A stretch of 64,000 nucleotides of DNA from Scleromitrula shiraiana. Its lineage: Eukaryota; Ascomycota; Leotiomycetes; Helotiales; Sclerotiniaceae. The notes under the pieces were generated by a model that searched no databases, was not told the origin of the DNA, and saw only the letters and a list, made by a program, of their open reading frames with translations. Shown here piece by piece: positions 1 through 9,965 of this stretch. The position numbers and the translations under genes are program-made. Positions within the stretch are counted from its first letter, which is position 1. Each line of letters starts with the position of its first letter. The DNA lies in the NCBI GenBank assembly GCA_028455995.1, contig JABELC010000008.1:1790001-1854000 (forward strand), read 5' to 3'.

Positions 1-409
1 GAACCTATTTAACTTGTTAGTATTTGATTCATATATATGAATTCGACTCAATTGTTATGTACCAATTGAGTAGAGAAGAAGGGAAAAATAAAATAAAATA
101 ATAACATACCTCTTCGGCGTGCTTTCCACCATCGTACAAAACAAGAAGAACCTTAACCTTTTCAGGTTTATCACCCGTTAGCAATCTGACATTCCCAAAT
201 TTATTATTGTAATTATGATTATTAAAGAGTAATTTCTTCTGCGAACGAAAAGCTGAAGCTGATCGTGTGGCTGATGCCAATGGATTTGTTGATCTCGCAC
301 TCGCACTCGCAACAGCAGAAGCTATGAAGATTGATCGAGTGTATGTAGAAGAAGAGGGATGAGGGATTCGTGGAAGAAGACGATGAATTGAGCGAGTGGG
401 TAATACCAT
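1..409 (-). CDS. fdh: NAD-dependent formate dehydrogenase, 5' end (partial)
   Basis: Oxidises formate to CO2 while reducing NAD+. Only the N-terminus is inside the window; the gene continues to the left. Exon 1 runs from 409 to 110 (100 codons). The intron is 109-5, with donor GTATGT, branch-like ACTAAC and acceptor TAG, and exon 2 resumes at base 4 so that the junction reads HAEEV. The block VKVLLVLYDGGKHAEE (about residues 85-100) is the conserved beginning of fungal FDH. The roughly 75 residues before it are rich in Ser, Arg and Ala and almost free of acidic residues, which suggests a mitochondrial presequence, although fungal FDH is often cytosolic. The ATG at 407-409 is the only plausible start seen. 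The catalytic His/Arg residues lie outside the window. Confidence 0.85.
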
Positions 410-1034
410 TTTGATTGATTTGTGTTTATTATTTTGTTTATTTTATTTGGATTTGTTGTGAGAAGATTTTATAGATGGAAAAACAAAGAGGATGAGTCTC
501 TTGTTTTTGTAGTTGGATTGGGTTGGGTTGATTTGATGTGGTGGTTACTTAGAAGTGAAGTGCGGGGTTGTTTGAGATTTCCTAGATGGGTGAATGAGAA
601 TGTCAGTTAAGGCTCGGCGGCATAAAATTGTATGTGAGCATTCGTAAAGAAAGATTGATCAACATACTCTACTTGTATAAGATGTATAATATTTAGAATT
701 GAATACTTAATACTTATATGTACATGAAAAAAGAGTGAATCAAAAACGGGAGAAACCTATCCGATATATATATCCATATATATACATATATATATAGTCA
801 TCTCAAATTTACATACGGTATACATGATTAAATATGGTCCACGTCTCCGAGAATCCAATATTGTATGTACTACACATAGTAGGTGAAAAGATTAGAATCC
901 GAATACAATAGTATGGTAATGGGAAGTTGTTAAATTGGTAGTGGGGGCTGGAGGGGGGAGGGGGGAATCAAGGGATATTGTTCGGTTTTTCTCGGATTCT
1001 AGCTTTGAGTGTGATGATGTTCGGTCTAGAGCGA

Positions 1035-1096
1035 GCTAAGGCTAAAGCTAAGGCTAAGGCTAAGGTTAAAGCTAAAGCTAGAGCTAAAGCTAAATC
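1035..1096. repeat. GCTAAR hexanucleotide repeat
   Basis: About ten imperfect tandem copies of GCTAAA/GCTAAG. Both strands stay open across it, giving alternating Lys-Ala on one strand and Leu-Ala on the other, which is a property of the repeat and not evidence of coding. Confidence 0.85.
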
Positions 1097-1877
1097 TATC
1101 AAGGTTGTTGTTGGATGGCAGTTGGTGTGCGTGGTTGAATGGATTACGGGTGATGCTTGGTTGGAGCTATGACATTTTTCCGCATAGGTATTATACATAT
1201 GAGTAATAAGTATGTAGCTAGCTAATTTGGGAACAACATTGAGCATTGAAATCCTGGCCTTTTGAGAGCTTTGGAAAAGAGAACTTGCTTGAATAGATAT
1301 CGTATTATATTGATGGTATATCAATTCATGGGATGAATCTATTCCTAAACCCTCTCCTATCCCTCTCATGTCCATCCATCAACCATACCATCCCTATCAC
1401 ATCTCAATTCTCCTTACACACACTCAACTCAACTCAAACCGAGCATAGTGCGGGGTAAATACCACCCATCCATACACACACGCCATGCAGCCATGCATCA
1501 TACCAACCTAACCCATCCAACCTGTGCACCTGAACACAAAAGCCCGTATAAAGTCCATCCCATCCCATCCCATCCCGTCCATCCCATCTAAAGCCCCACA
1601 ATAATAAGCCTCACTCACTCGCCCGCCCTTGCCATGCACGGAGTAAGCAGGAAAGATACCGAGAATACAAAATGTGGGGTAACACCGAGAGATTTCCGTT
1701 CCCTGAACTAGCGCCACCAGACAAACAAACATTCCGAATTTCCATTACTTGTAATTAGAACTCGGGATTAGGAGTGTGGTACGTATCGGGACGTACGAGA
1801 TATCTCCGTCATTTCGTGGGCTGGTTTTTGTGTTCATCTTATAATTATCGATCGATATATATCCAACGTCGATGATT

Positions 1878-1950
1878 TATCTATCTATCTATCCATCTAT
1901 CTATCCATCTATCTATCCATCTATCTATCCATCTATCTATCCATTTATCT
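1878..1950. repeat. CTAT/CCAT tetranucleotide microsatellite
   Basis: Tandem CTAT units interrupted regularly by CCAT, giving a 12-bp higher-order unit (ATCTATCTATCC) repeated about five times. Confidence 0.9.
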
Positions 1951-3347
1951 ACGAATTATTCCACCTTGAGATTCTTCCTGTAAGATTCCCTCTAATGTAT
2001 ATTTTGCGATAATCGAGCATCTCGAGCATCTCGAGCATCTCGAGAATCAATCCAATCAATCCGTCAATCCATCTCCCTGTACTTTCCCTTCCATATCTCT
2101 TCGTTCGTCTCCTCTCCTCTCCTCTCCTCCCGCTTCAACGCATGTCGCGGCGTACTTATCCATTTCCAAATTTAACGTTATTGCATCTCCGTGCTTATAT
2201 ATGTATATATATATATATACAACCAAGTGTATCCACCGTTCACCAAATAATGTATATCATCTTTATTTGTCTATGAAAAGAGTAAGACGCAGTCGTAGCT
2301 TGTGGTACTATGTAAGTGATTCCAAACTATCGGGTCGGATGTTTTAGAAGGGGGGGGGGGTTCCGAGAGGGTGGTTATTTTGTGACGGGAATGGGTGAGA
2401 AGGTATTTAGCTAGAGATGGTGGTGGTGGTGGTGGTGGTTGATAAGGAGATAAGTAAGAGGGTGGGTGAGAAGCTGTAAGGTGGGTGTGTAGAATGGCGT
2501 TATTATGAACAGATACATGAGAAGGGGAGAATCTGTATAAGGAATAAGGAGATGTGAGATGGCGAGATGAGGGGGGAAAGATATAAGGTGGTGTGTAAGA
2601 TGGTGGGTGAGAAGATGATTGTTATTATTTGCGTTGACTCGAATCCCAGAAGTTTGGGAGTCATTATTCACGTTACTCGAAATCATGCGGTTGTTAGACG
2701 GTTTGAGTTGATTGTCTTCATCCCCTTTGTCGTGTTATTAACGTTGAAAAGCATACGCAGTTCTACCTACATGCTGGAATTATCGACTTAGATCAATATT
2801 CTTATCATCAGTCATCTTTTCGTGCACATTTAGGCATGCGGCTCCACACCTATTGAAGTCATCAATTCCGCGGTTTCGAGAGATCCACGTGATGTGGTAT
2901 TATACTCAACAAGTTTGATATCACCTTCATGTTTTACTGCCACAACTATTTCATATACCACACTCCCCATTCCATTTCAATTTGACCCCTATTCCGATCG
3001 ATCCAAATAACGTTCACATGTCATCATCTTACTTCTCGCATAGGAGTAAACCATTTTCAAGCGAAGTCGCACAAGAAAACCTCATGTTTGGTTACGACAA
3101 GCAATTCTATTCTATTCTATAATAATACTGTCTCAAATCTATTTTTTTTTGGTGTTTTGCGGGTTTTTTTTGGGGACATCAACGAAACCAGTGGCAGTCA
3201 GTGCCAGCTGAAATAAATATGAAAGAAATACCCCATGGTAATAGTCGAAAAAAACGATTGTTCCTCCAACCGACTCCGAAACTCCCTGCTCTTGTGGTAG
3301 AATAATTGTTATGTACATGATCAAATTATCTTGAAAATTGATGCCTT

Positions 3348-4646
3348 CTACTTTTTATCGTCGTATTCAATCTTTTTGGTCTTACGATGACCATGATGAC
3401 TATGTCTCGAGCTCGAGCCCGCGCCCGAGCTCGATACTGCTGGGCGTTTGCCCAACTCAATTCGTGGCGCCGGACCGGGGTTAGCGGCTACTACTGGTAA
3501 TTCCCATTCGTTATTTTGGGAATTGTAAACCATTATCAAACTCTCTGGCCACCAATCCCAGCGATATCGTACACCGCCTATTGTTTGAAATACTCCGGCT
3601 AGTTCTCTTCCCACAAAATATTCTGGCAAACCCTTTAAAATTATATTTGGCGAGTGCCATTTGCTTTTCGCCCAATCTGTGACTCTCTTAAGAGGGTAGC
3701 ATCGCTTATCCCATTGTTTATCGTCGAGAATTTCGAAAAGCTGTCGCACAGAGTTGGAATCGTTTTTCTTTAAAGTCATTGTGTAGCCTGGTGGACGTTC
3801 TACTGATCGCAATATTGATGTTACTGTATTCAGGAAGTTCGAATCACGATTTTTAACAGTTCCCCACAAAAGCACCACGATATAAATTAGTCGGAAAAAC
3901 TCAACGTGGCAAAATTGATGACACAATTTCAACTTTTGCTTCTTTGACGGGTCGTTAGGTGATACAACATCGGCCCATAGATCAGCAAGCTGACTTTGAT
4001 CTGGATTATAATAACAATCGTTTGCAGATGGCACCGCGTTCACTCCCGGGCCTTTCTCCATCGCATTATATGCGTAGTCTACCAGTTCATCAAAGGCAGC
4101 ATTGGGTGCCCGAGCGGGTTCGTCTTTGTATGTGCCGATACTACTTGTTGGCTTGCTGGGGTTTGACCACGATCGTACTGGGGTATCACCATGAACGACA
4201 GGGTTGATGTCAATGCTTAAAGAAGCATACGATGGCGCTGGCTGTTGTGTTTGGTTTCGAATATCATACCCATATGCTGGATAACGGTCTGACTCCACAC
4301 TAGGTGGACGTGTCTGTTGTAGTGATGGCGTTCGAGATTGGGGCTGAGAATCTGAGTACGACGCAGGCTCACCGGATACGTAGGATGAGAGCTGTGAGCT
4401 TGTGCGGTGCGATGGACGCTGTGGTGATAACATGTCTTGGCTTGGTTGATGTCGGGTTGAAGGATGTCTTGAATGACTATTGTAAGATTGAGAATAATGG
4501 CCGGAACTCGAAGCTGGTGCTAGCCTTGTATCTGGTGTTTGTGCTGGCGCTGGCGCTGGTGCTGTCGTTGGTTCATCATAGCTTTCGTAGTTGGGGTCAT
4601 GTACATATTCGTATCCATTCCATATCCAACCCGGGTAGTGGGACAT
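3348..4646 (-). CDS. Orphan tandem-family protein, copy 1 (intact, 432 aa)
   Basis: No family recognised. The N-terminal half (to about residue 190) is Pro/Ser/Gln-rich and probably disordered, opening with an aromatic-rich segment (WIWNGYEYVHDP). The C-terminal half is folded-looking: a hydrophobic helix (FFRLIYIVVLLWG, near residue 250), then an FxxL ... W ... W pattern (RQLFEILDDKQWDKRC, then VTDWAKSKW) that recurs in copies 2 and 3 downstream. The extreme C-terminus is basic and His/Ser-rich (GHRKTKK), possibly a nuclear signal. It is the most diverged of the intact copies. No intron was needed. The upstream block at 4985-5012 is shared with the other copies, so co-regulation is plausible. 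Function unknown. Confidence 0.7.
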   Translation of the reverse strand: MSHYPGWIWNGYEYVHDPNYESYDEPTTAPAPAPAQTPDTRLAPASSSGHYSQSYNSHSRHPSTRHQPSQDMLSPQRPSHRTSSQLSSYVSGEPASYSDSQPQSRTPSLQQTRPPSVESDRYPAYGYDIRNQTQQPAPSYASLSIDINPVVHGDTPVRSWSNPSKPTSSIGTYKDEPARAPNAAFDELVDYAYNAMEKGPGVNAVPSANDCYYNPDQSQLADLWADVVSPNDPSKKQKLKLCHQFCHVEFFRLIYIVVLLWGTVKNRDSNFLNTVTSILRSVERPPGYTMTLKKNDSNSVRQLFEILDDKQWDKRCYPLKRVTDWAKSKWHSPNIILKGLPEYFVGRELAGVFQTIGGVRYRWDWWPESLIMVYNSQNNEWELPVVAANPGPAPRIELGKRPAVSSSGAGSSSRHSHHGHRKTKKIEYDDKK

Positions 4647-4984
4647 AGCTGATGTTCAAATAACAAAATTATCTAGTAGAGGAATGATTTTAAGAGTTTG
4701 GGGCTTGTCGATTAAGATGTTTGTTCAATGATGAAGGAAGTCGAAATATGAAGATGGAACAGGATCAGATGTTGATGCGTTTCGGTGACGAAGGATAGGA
4801 GTCAAGGGTAATAGGGAGATGTGTAGGGGAGAGCGATCAGGCTGAGGAATTTGAGTGTATCTGGGTTTTCGATGTTCCTTTGTGATATCTAGTAGTACTA
4901 ATACTCTTATTAGGAACGATTAATTGGATTTTCAAAAAGTCAAAATGGATCGGATGTGTCTAAGGAAAGAAAAGGTAGTACACC

Positions 4985-5012
4985 CCAGGGAAAAATCGCA
5001 GTATATTTAAGC
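4985..5012 (-). promoter_or_regulatory. Promoter-like block shared by tandem copies 1-3
   Basis: The plus-strand text CAGGGAAAAATCGCAGTATATTTAAGCACAA is matched upstream of copy 2 (7780-7806, GAGGGAAAACCACGGGATATTTATGCACAA) and more loosely upstream of copy 3 (9935-9962). It contains a TATA-like ATATTTA core. It lies about 340 nt before the copy 1 start, farther than a simple TATA box. Conservation beyond the coding region is what supports it. Confidence 0.4.
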
Positions 5013-6108
5013 ACAATTGGCTCCAGCGCCTCCATGATGACTCTTCCAGAAGTCAACCCATTCAGCTATGAATCATCACAATAGAGTACCCTGATTGGAT
5101 TTCCAGTAGTTTTGGACTGGTGAAAATGAGAATAATATGAGCATCATTTATTATTAGATTGGTATTCTGACTCTGCGATGAGGCTGTGGTATGTGGCATG
5201 ATAAGTGAGCATTGTTTGTAATATTCACTTTTTTGGTAGTGGATTGGATCGTTTTGGTTCGGGGGGTTTGGATTTGATGTTTCTGCAATCTTTGCTTCGT
5301 TTTTTATGTTCGTTTTGCATTGAACTTTTACTTCTTGGGCGGAGGTAAATGGCATTAAATGGTAGTAGCCTACCACTGGCACACTACTCCTAACCCCCTT
5401 GAATTCACTAGCGAGCTTCATACATTACATTTGCGCAATCAATCAACGATGTATTTCTTCCCCAGTCTTCTTGCGTTAATCTATCTGTCGCAATATTTTA
5501 TATCATTATTATCATAATTATTGGATATTACAAGGCGTCATATATATATAATTCACGGACAAGAACGGTCATCAACAATCAAATAATTATTTGAATGATC
5601 AAAGTTGATCATAAAAATCTATTTGTATTGGAGCTACAAAAGTTCCAAACACCTTCTGAAGGAAGCTTCTGATGTTTTCCAATGGTTGCCAGTGCATACA
5701 AAATGATGAAAACGAGGGTCCTATGATACAAAGGAAATGATAAACGAGTGTTCCTCCGAAACTTCATTGCTCTTGAACTTGAATTCTAAAAATTGCGAGG
5801 TGGTAATGACATGGAATGAAATGAAATAAAAAAGGAAATTGAAATAAAAATGAGGATGATAATGATGAATAAGTGTTCCTCCTCCTGTTTGCTCCAAACC
5901 ACCATTGCTCTTGAATTTAAATTCTAACAATTGAGAGTTGATAGCAAGAGGGAATGAAATAACAAAGGAGATTTGTGTATGCCTGGAAAAGTTTTGTTCC
6001 TTAAAACACTATTGATTCTCGGTGGGGAGATGCATTTGACATTTATATCCCCAATTTCTCCAGGCTCTGGAACTTTGCGCTCCAATATCGTTATCGTCGC
6101 TGATTTTC
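5013..6108. other. Spacer between copies 1 and 2
   Basis: No supported gene. An open frame of 119 codons at 5062-5421 on the minus strand has no recognisable feature. The stretch includes a GATCAAAGTTGATC motif near 5598-5611 and the internally duplicated 3'-flank module at 5735-5970. Confidence 0.5.
5735..5970. repeat. Tandemly duplicated 3'-flank module
   Basis: Two direct copies about 125 bp apart. Copy a (about 5735-5845) and copy b (about 5860-5970) share, in order: a T/AAACGAGTGTTCCTCC-like start, CATTGCTCTTGAA.TT.AATTCTAA, and GGAATGAAAT.A..AAGGA. The same TGTTCCTCC motif recurs beside other members of the array at 3255-3263, 8790-8798 and, with one change, near 10580. It marks the 3' flank of each duplicated unit. 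Confidence 0.7.
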
Positions 6109-7533
6109 TCAAAATCGGTGAAGAACTGGATATATGATGTCCTCGCTCGTGAAATTTACCGGTGGAAAGCACCAACCCTGCAAATCATATGTTCTTACAT
6201 ACGTAAATTTGAAAGGTAGCTTCACCATGCAAGGTAGGCTTTTGAAAGGCTGTTCGATATTCTTGACGTTAGGTAGTCCTGTTTTATCATTTTCACTCTG
6301 ATAGAAAGCAACAATGGCGTCATATACAGGAGTATAGAAATTATCCCACCAAACTCGGTCAGATAGTGTAGTTATCCACTTTAGGATATCGTTCCAGCCA
6401 GAGCATCGATCTGCATACTCGCTGTTTCTTAATTCTCTAAAGAAGGAAACATAATTTCCAACATTGGGTTTGTATGCTGCATTTTTCGTTCTTACCGCTT
6501 CGGGTACCTGCAGCAAATTCACAATTCCCTTGAGTTGAGTGAAGAAATGCTCGCTGTCGTATTTGTACAATGTTCCTCCAAGCATCGAAGTGATCATCGC
6601 AATGCAGTACACAGTGTAAGTGTCAAATTTGCGTAAATTGCAGTTTTTGTAACCTCTCAACACTCCATCTATGAACGCAATTTTGGGCATTCTCAGATTG
6701 GGCTTTTGGGGAACGTCTTTTATGTACTTGTCGTCAGCATGACATTGTTCACGAATGACTTGGGCATCTGCAAGTTCATTTGGCCATGGTCTCGCCATAG
6801 CGAGCCTTAAATTCTGTTGTTGTCCACTACTGGATGCTTGAGATTGGCCAGAAATACTGCCTTGTGGCACAGAAGAATCGCCTTGTTGAGCAGCCAAATC
6901 ATATGAGTTCTGTGGTGGAGGATCCGGAGGACTCGAAGATGATCCCCCAACGGTCTGACAATATCGACTGCTTGGAACATAGGTATTGTATTGTGACAGA
7001 GAAGAATAGCCTTGTTTCATAGACAAGTCATATAGGTCTTGTGGTGGAGGAGCCTGAATACTCGAAGGTGATCCACCAACAGTCTCCGCATATCGATTAT
7101 CCGGTTGCATCGTCTGAGTGCTCGAAGATGCTCCTCCTATGCTAGCCCAATAGTATTTCTGATCTTTCTCTACCGACACAGGGTTATCTATCGCCCCAGA
7201 AGAGGATGGTTGTCCTGGCTCAAGATTGGAATCTTGGTTTGCAGCAGAATATCTCGGTGGATATCTCGCATTTCCGGAAGTCTCAAGCCCCTTACGATTC
7301 TGTTCTACCTGTCGATATACGGCATGTCCATTTTCATTTTCAGTCTTCCACCAATCATCTATCGCGCTCTGTAGTTTCAACATTGTCCAACCTTTAAATC
7401 TGTTGCCAGTACAGTCGAGTTCGGGGTTGTTTCTCATGTGGTAATAGGTCCTACGAGTGCCCCAAGATGGATGGTTATCCATGTGCCATTTAAGCGCCCA
7501 GTTGTATGGTTCCATTACCTCTGAGGTAGACAT
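6109..7533 (-). CDS. Orphan tandem-family protein, copy 2 (intact, 474 aa)
   Basis: No known family. The ATG at 7533 sits in a good context (CAACCATGTC). The frame stays open upstream to an ATG at 7653, but those 40 extra residues are Ile/Leu/Ser-rich and look like translated leader. N-terminal domain, about residues 1-75: Trp-rich (PYNWALKWHMDNHPSW and later IDDWWKTENENG). A Ser/Gln/Pro-rich linker (about 80-255) carries two similar repeats ending in GGSPSSIQAPPPQDLYDL and GGSSSSPPDPPPQNSYDL. The C-terminal domain (from about 260) is shared with copy 3: ADAQVIREQC, TLYKYDSEHFFTQLK, FFRELRN, GWNDILKWI, AFYQSEND, GWCFPPVNFT. The linker may be unstructured. Role unknown. Confidence 0.75.
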   Translation of the reverse strand: MSTSEVMEPYNWALKWHMDNHPSWGTRRTYYHMRNNPELDCTGNRFKGWTMLKLQSAIDDWWKTENENGHAVYRQVEQNRKGLETSGNARYPPRYSAANQDSNLEPGQPSSSGAIDNPVSVEKDQKYYWASIGGASSSTQTMQPDNRYAETVGGSPSSIQAPPPQDLYDLSMKQGYSSLSQYNTYVPSSRYCQTVGGSSSSPPDPPPQNSYDLAAQQGDSSVPQGSISGQSQASSSGQQQNLRLAMARPWPNELADAQVIREQCHADDKYIKDVPQKPNLRMPKIAFIDGVLRGYKNCNLRKFDTYTVYCIAMITSMLGGTLYKYDSEHFFTQLKGIVNLLQVPEAVRTKNAAYKPNVGNYVSFFRELRNSEYADRCSGWNDILKWITTLSDRVWWDNFYTPVYDAIVAFYQSENDKTGLPNVKNIEQPFKSLPCMVKLPFKFTYVRTYDLQGWCFPPVNFTSEDIIYPVLHRF

Positions 7534-7619
7534 GGTTGCTTTTAGTTGAATGTAGATGGACAAAGTTGAGAAATTTGATAATATGGAGTGATACAACAAG
7601 TTAAATATGGATGTTCTGA

Positions 7620-7806
7620 TTGAATAAAATATCTCGAGTTGGAATGCAGACAAGTAAAGTCTAAAAGGATAATAAAAGTCTAGTATTTATGTTTCTTGTG
7701 TTCTTCTCCTCTTTTCGTATGGGTGGATTAAATATCAGGGTAATTTTGAGTGTCGATGTTAAAAAAAGGAAGGCCTAGAGGGAAAACCACGGGATATTTA
7801 TGCACA
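7620..7806 (-). promoter_or_regulatory. Upstream block of copy 2, duplicated upstream of copy 3
   Basis: Two segments match the copy 3 upstream region in the same order and spacing: GTTCTGATTGAAT (7611-7623, matched near 9771) with the following ATATC.GAG.TGGAA, and GTAATTTTGAGTGTCGATGTT (7739-7759) against GTAATTTTGAGTATCGATGTT near 9896. The block is followed by the TATA-like text near 7792-7806. Confidence 0.55.
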
Positions 7807-8943
7807 ATCTATCACTATGTTTTCGCGTCAGAGCCACTCGAATCAGTCTCTTTTTTCTTTATGAGCCATCTATATCATTTTGTTTTGGTTCTTTCCAGAC
7901 CCATTACTGTATTTCTTATGAGTTCTCAAGCATATATTCCAATGAATAGAGATTATTTACAGTCATTTGAATGTAGATCGGTTTTTGGCTGTGTCATTGC
8001 GACAAATGGTTATTATTCACTTGGGATATTGGTGAGTCGGATGGGTATTGGGCTGATGATTGTAGAGCGGTATGAATCTTTACTTTCACACGTATATAGG
8101 ACTTGTGTTTCAAGCGACACCCTTCACTAAGCGAATTTTTATATATTCTGGGAGTCATCCATAGATGCCTCAAGTATTTCCTGGTTTTCATTCACGATGA
8201 GTTAACTTTTGAATAATCTTAGGGCGTGCAGTATATTCATGTTTCACGTAAGGATTCACCAGTAAATGCATGATCAACGTTGATGATGAAAACAATATTT
8301 GTATTAAGCAAGTTGATATGGGAGGAATCAAATAAAGATCAAAAACTTTTGGAGAGGGGTAGAGCTGTGCGAGGGAACCAAATAATTTGACAGGTTAATT
8401 AACTAACACTGGGAATACATGATCAAATGAGTTTGGATGTCCTTTGTCTAGTGGTACAAAAAACCAAAAAGGTTGCTGATAAGTTTAAACGAGTGATTCC
8501 CAGTCACTAGCGAATATGGAATATAGAATATTTGAAACTCGATTCAATCACTTATTTTTCATATCACGAAAAGCATGCATCGGTTATTCTGTATGTACTT
8601 CATATAAACTTTCACCAATAGATTCATGATCAAAGTTGATGATATGATATTGTATTACTCAAATTTCTATGGAAAAATCGAAATAAATAGCATAAACTTT
8701 GAATCGACGTAGAGATGTGTGGGGATTTTTTTCTCTTGAGAATTTTCAGAATGAGTACGCAGATAACATGAAATAAATAATAAACGAGTGTTCCTCCAAG
8801 TAACTCCAAAACTGTGAATCACCGGTCTGAGACTTTCTGGACTTCTTTGCCTTGGCATCTCCTTCGTTACCGTGCCTCTGGTGATGATTTGCATTGTCTA
8901 GCCTTCAAGTCTGCTCCTCAAATACCTCAGTCTAAGTAGGTTG
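7807..8943. repeat. Spacer between copies 2 and 3 with a direct duplication
   Basis: No supported gene. Two related units follow each other about 350 bp apart. Unit 1 has ATTCACCAGTAAATGCATGATCAACGTTGATGATG near 8250-8285 and AAACGAGTGATTCC near 8488. Unit 2 has CTTTCACCAATAGATTCATGATCAAAGTTGATGATATG near 8610-8647 and AAACGAGTGTTCCTCC near 8784. The GATCAAAGTTGATGAT motif also appears near 5598. These look like duplicated, diverging 3' flanks of lost or rearranged family members. Confidence 0.6.
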
Positions 8944-9693
8944 TTACTGTGGAGCTTGCGCGCTAGGAGTTGAGGTCGTAACGGGATGTTGAATCTTTGC
9001 GTTTGTAAAATTTATCGGTGGGAAGCCCCAACCCTCCTCTTGGTTGCGTGATCCACGATAATATAAATAGATAAAATCTTTAGGGTCTAGTGAAGCGGTC
9101 CATGAAATTTGATTAACATCTGGGAGCTCTGTTCTGTCTGCGTTCTCGTCCCGATAAAAGGCCTCTATAGCTTTTCTTAGAGGAAGTTCGAAACGTTTGT
9201 GGAGCAAGTTATCACCGAGTGGTATTGATCTTACCCAGCGATTAACTTTGTTCCAGCCCACAGCCCGAAGTGGATTGTCACCGTTCCTCAAAAATCGAAA
9301 GATTTGACGTATTGTCTCCTCACTGCATTGAGGTCTTGGATCGGACTTTTGGAACACTCGGGGTATCTCTCTTAGGCTCATAATCTGCTCAAGTTGCTTG
9401 AAGAAATGATCGCTGTTATATTTGTATAATGTCTTTTTGAGAAGTAAAGTTGTCATTGTAATGCAATACCAGTCGTAACCGTCGATACATATCATTTCAA
9501 TGGTACTAATTTCAGGACTCCTGGATTTCCACATATCTGCCCTGTGAGGCATTCCATAATTATCCATAAGGTGAGCAAGAGCAAGTGAATCCTCGGTAAC
9601 GTTACATTGGATTTCGATGAGTTGAGCGTCGGTATATTCTGGTGCTCGAGTCACTGGATCTTTTTGAATAGGCATTTGAGAGCTAGAAAACAT
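8944..9693 (-). CDS. Orphan tandem-family protein, copy 3 (short form, 249 aa)
   Basis: Closest to copy 2 but without the Trp-rich N-terminal domain and Ser/Gln linker, so it is essentially the C-terminal domain alone. Shared blocks: YTDAQLIEIQC (residues about 20-30), TLYKYNSDHFFKQLEQI, FRFLRNGDN, GWNKVNRWV, AFYRDEN and GWGFPPINFTNAKI near the C-terminus. The ATG at 9693 follows an A-rich leader and is the only good start. The length difference suggests either loss of the first exon region or gain of a linker in copy 2. Upstream sequence (9745-9965) is duplicated from the copy 2 promoter region. Function unknown. Confidence 0.75.
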   Translation of the reverse strand: MFSSSQMPIQKDPVTRAPEYTDAQLIEIQCNVTEDSLALAHLMDNYGMPHRADMWKSRSPEISTIEMICIDGYDWYCITMTTLLLKKTLYKYNSDHFFKQLEQIMSLREIPRVFQKSDPRPQCSEETIRQIFRFLRNGDNPLRAVGWNKVNRWVRSIPLGDNLLHKRFELPLRKAIEAFYRDENADRTELPDVNQISWTASLDPKDFIYLYYRGSRNQEEGWGFPPINFTNAKIQHPVTTSTPSAQAPQ

Positions 9694-9744
9694 AGTTATT
9701 TCTTGGTGACCGTGTTGATAATTTTAGAAAGTCCGACTTTTGGG

Positions 9745-9965
9745 GAACGATATGTGAGTTAGATACAGACGTTCTGATTGAATGATATCGAGAGCTGGAA
9801 GGTGGACAAGGAAGGTTTGATGTATTTGAATTAGATTTTGCTGTTTTGGTTGTTCTTCAGTGTCTTGATTGATGTATTGATGGATTGGGACAGAAGTAAT
9901 TTTGAGTATCGATGTTGAGAAAAGGGCAGACCTGGAGGGAGGTGGGTTTGCTACTTATGCAAAAC
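9745..9965 (-). promoter_or_regulatory. Upstream block of copy 3, shared with copy 2
   Basis: Contains CGTTCTGATTGAATGATATCGAG (near 9770-9792) and GTAATTTTGAGTATCGATGTT (near 9896-9916), each with a near-identical partner upstream of copy 2 in the same order. The end of the block reads GGAGGGAGG then TTATGCAAAA, a weaker version of the shared TATA-like text. Confidence 0.5.

Larger units (their letters stand above)
410..3347. other. Long low-complexity spacer, no supported gene
   Basis: A 2.9-kb stretch between the divergent FDH gene and the 3' end of the first tandem orphan gene. It holds several simple repeats (listed separately), a (CATCC)n tract near 1555-1590, three copies of ATCTCGAGC near 2019-2045, a G10 run near 2350 and a (GGT)n tract near 2420-2440. 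Open frames here are short, repeat-driven and have no recognisable domain. The first few hundred bases should hold the FDH promoter and 5' UTR. Confidence 0.6.

Noticed and set aside
5062..5421. 119-codon frame between tandem copies 1 and 2
   Set aside because: No similarity to the family domain, poor composition, no splice or promoter signals.
7750..8130. 126-codon plus-strand frame between tandem copies 2 and 3
   Set aside because: Overlaps duplicated promoter-like DNA of the minus-strand genes; no recognisable domain.
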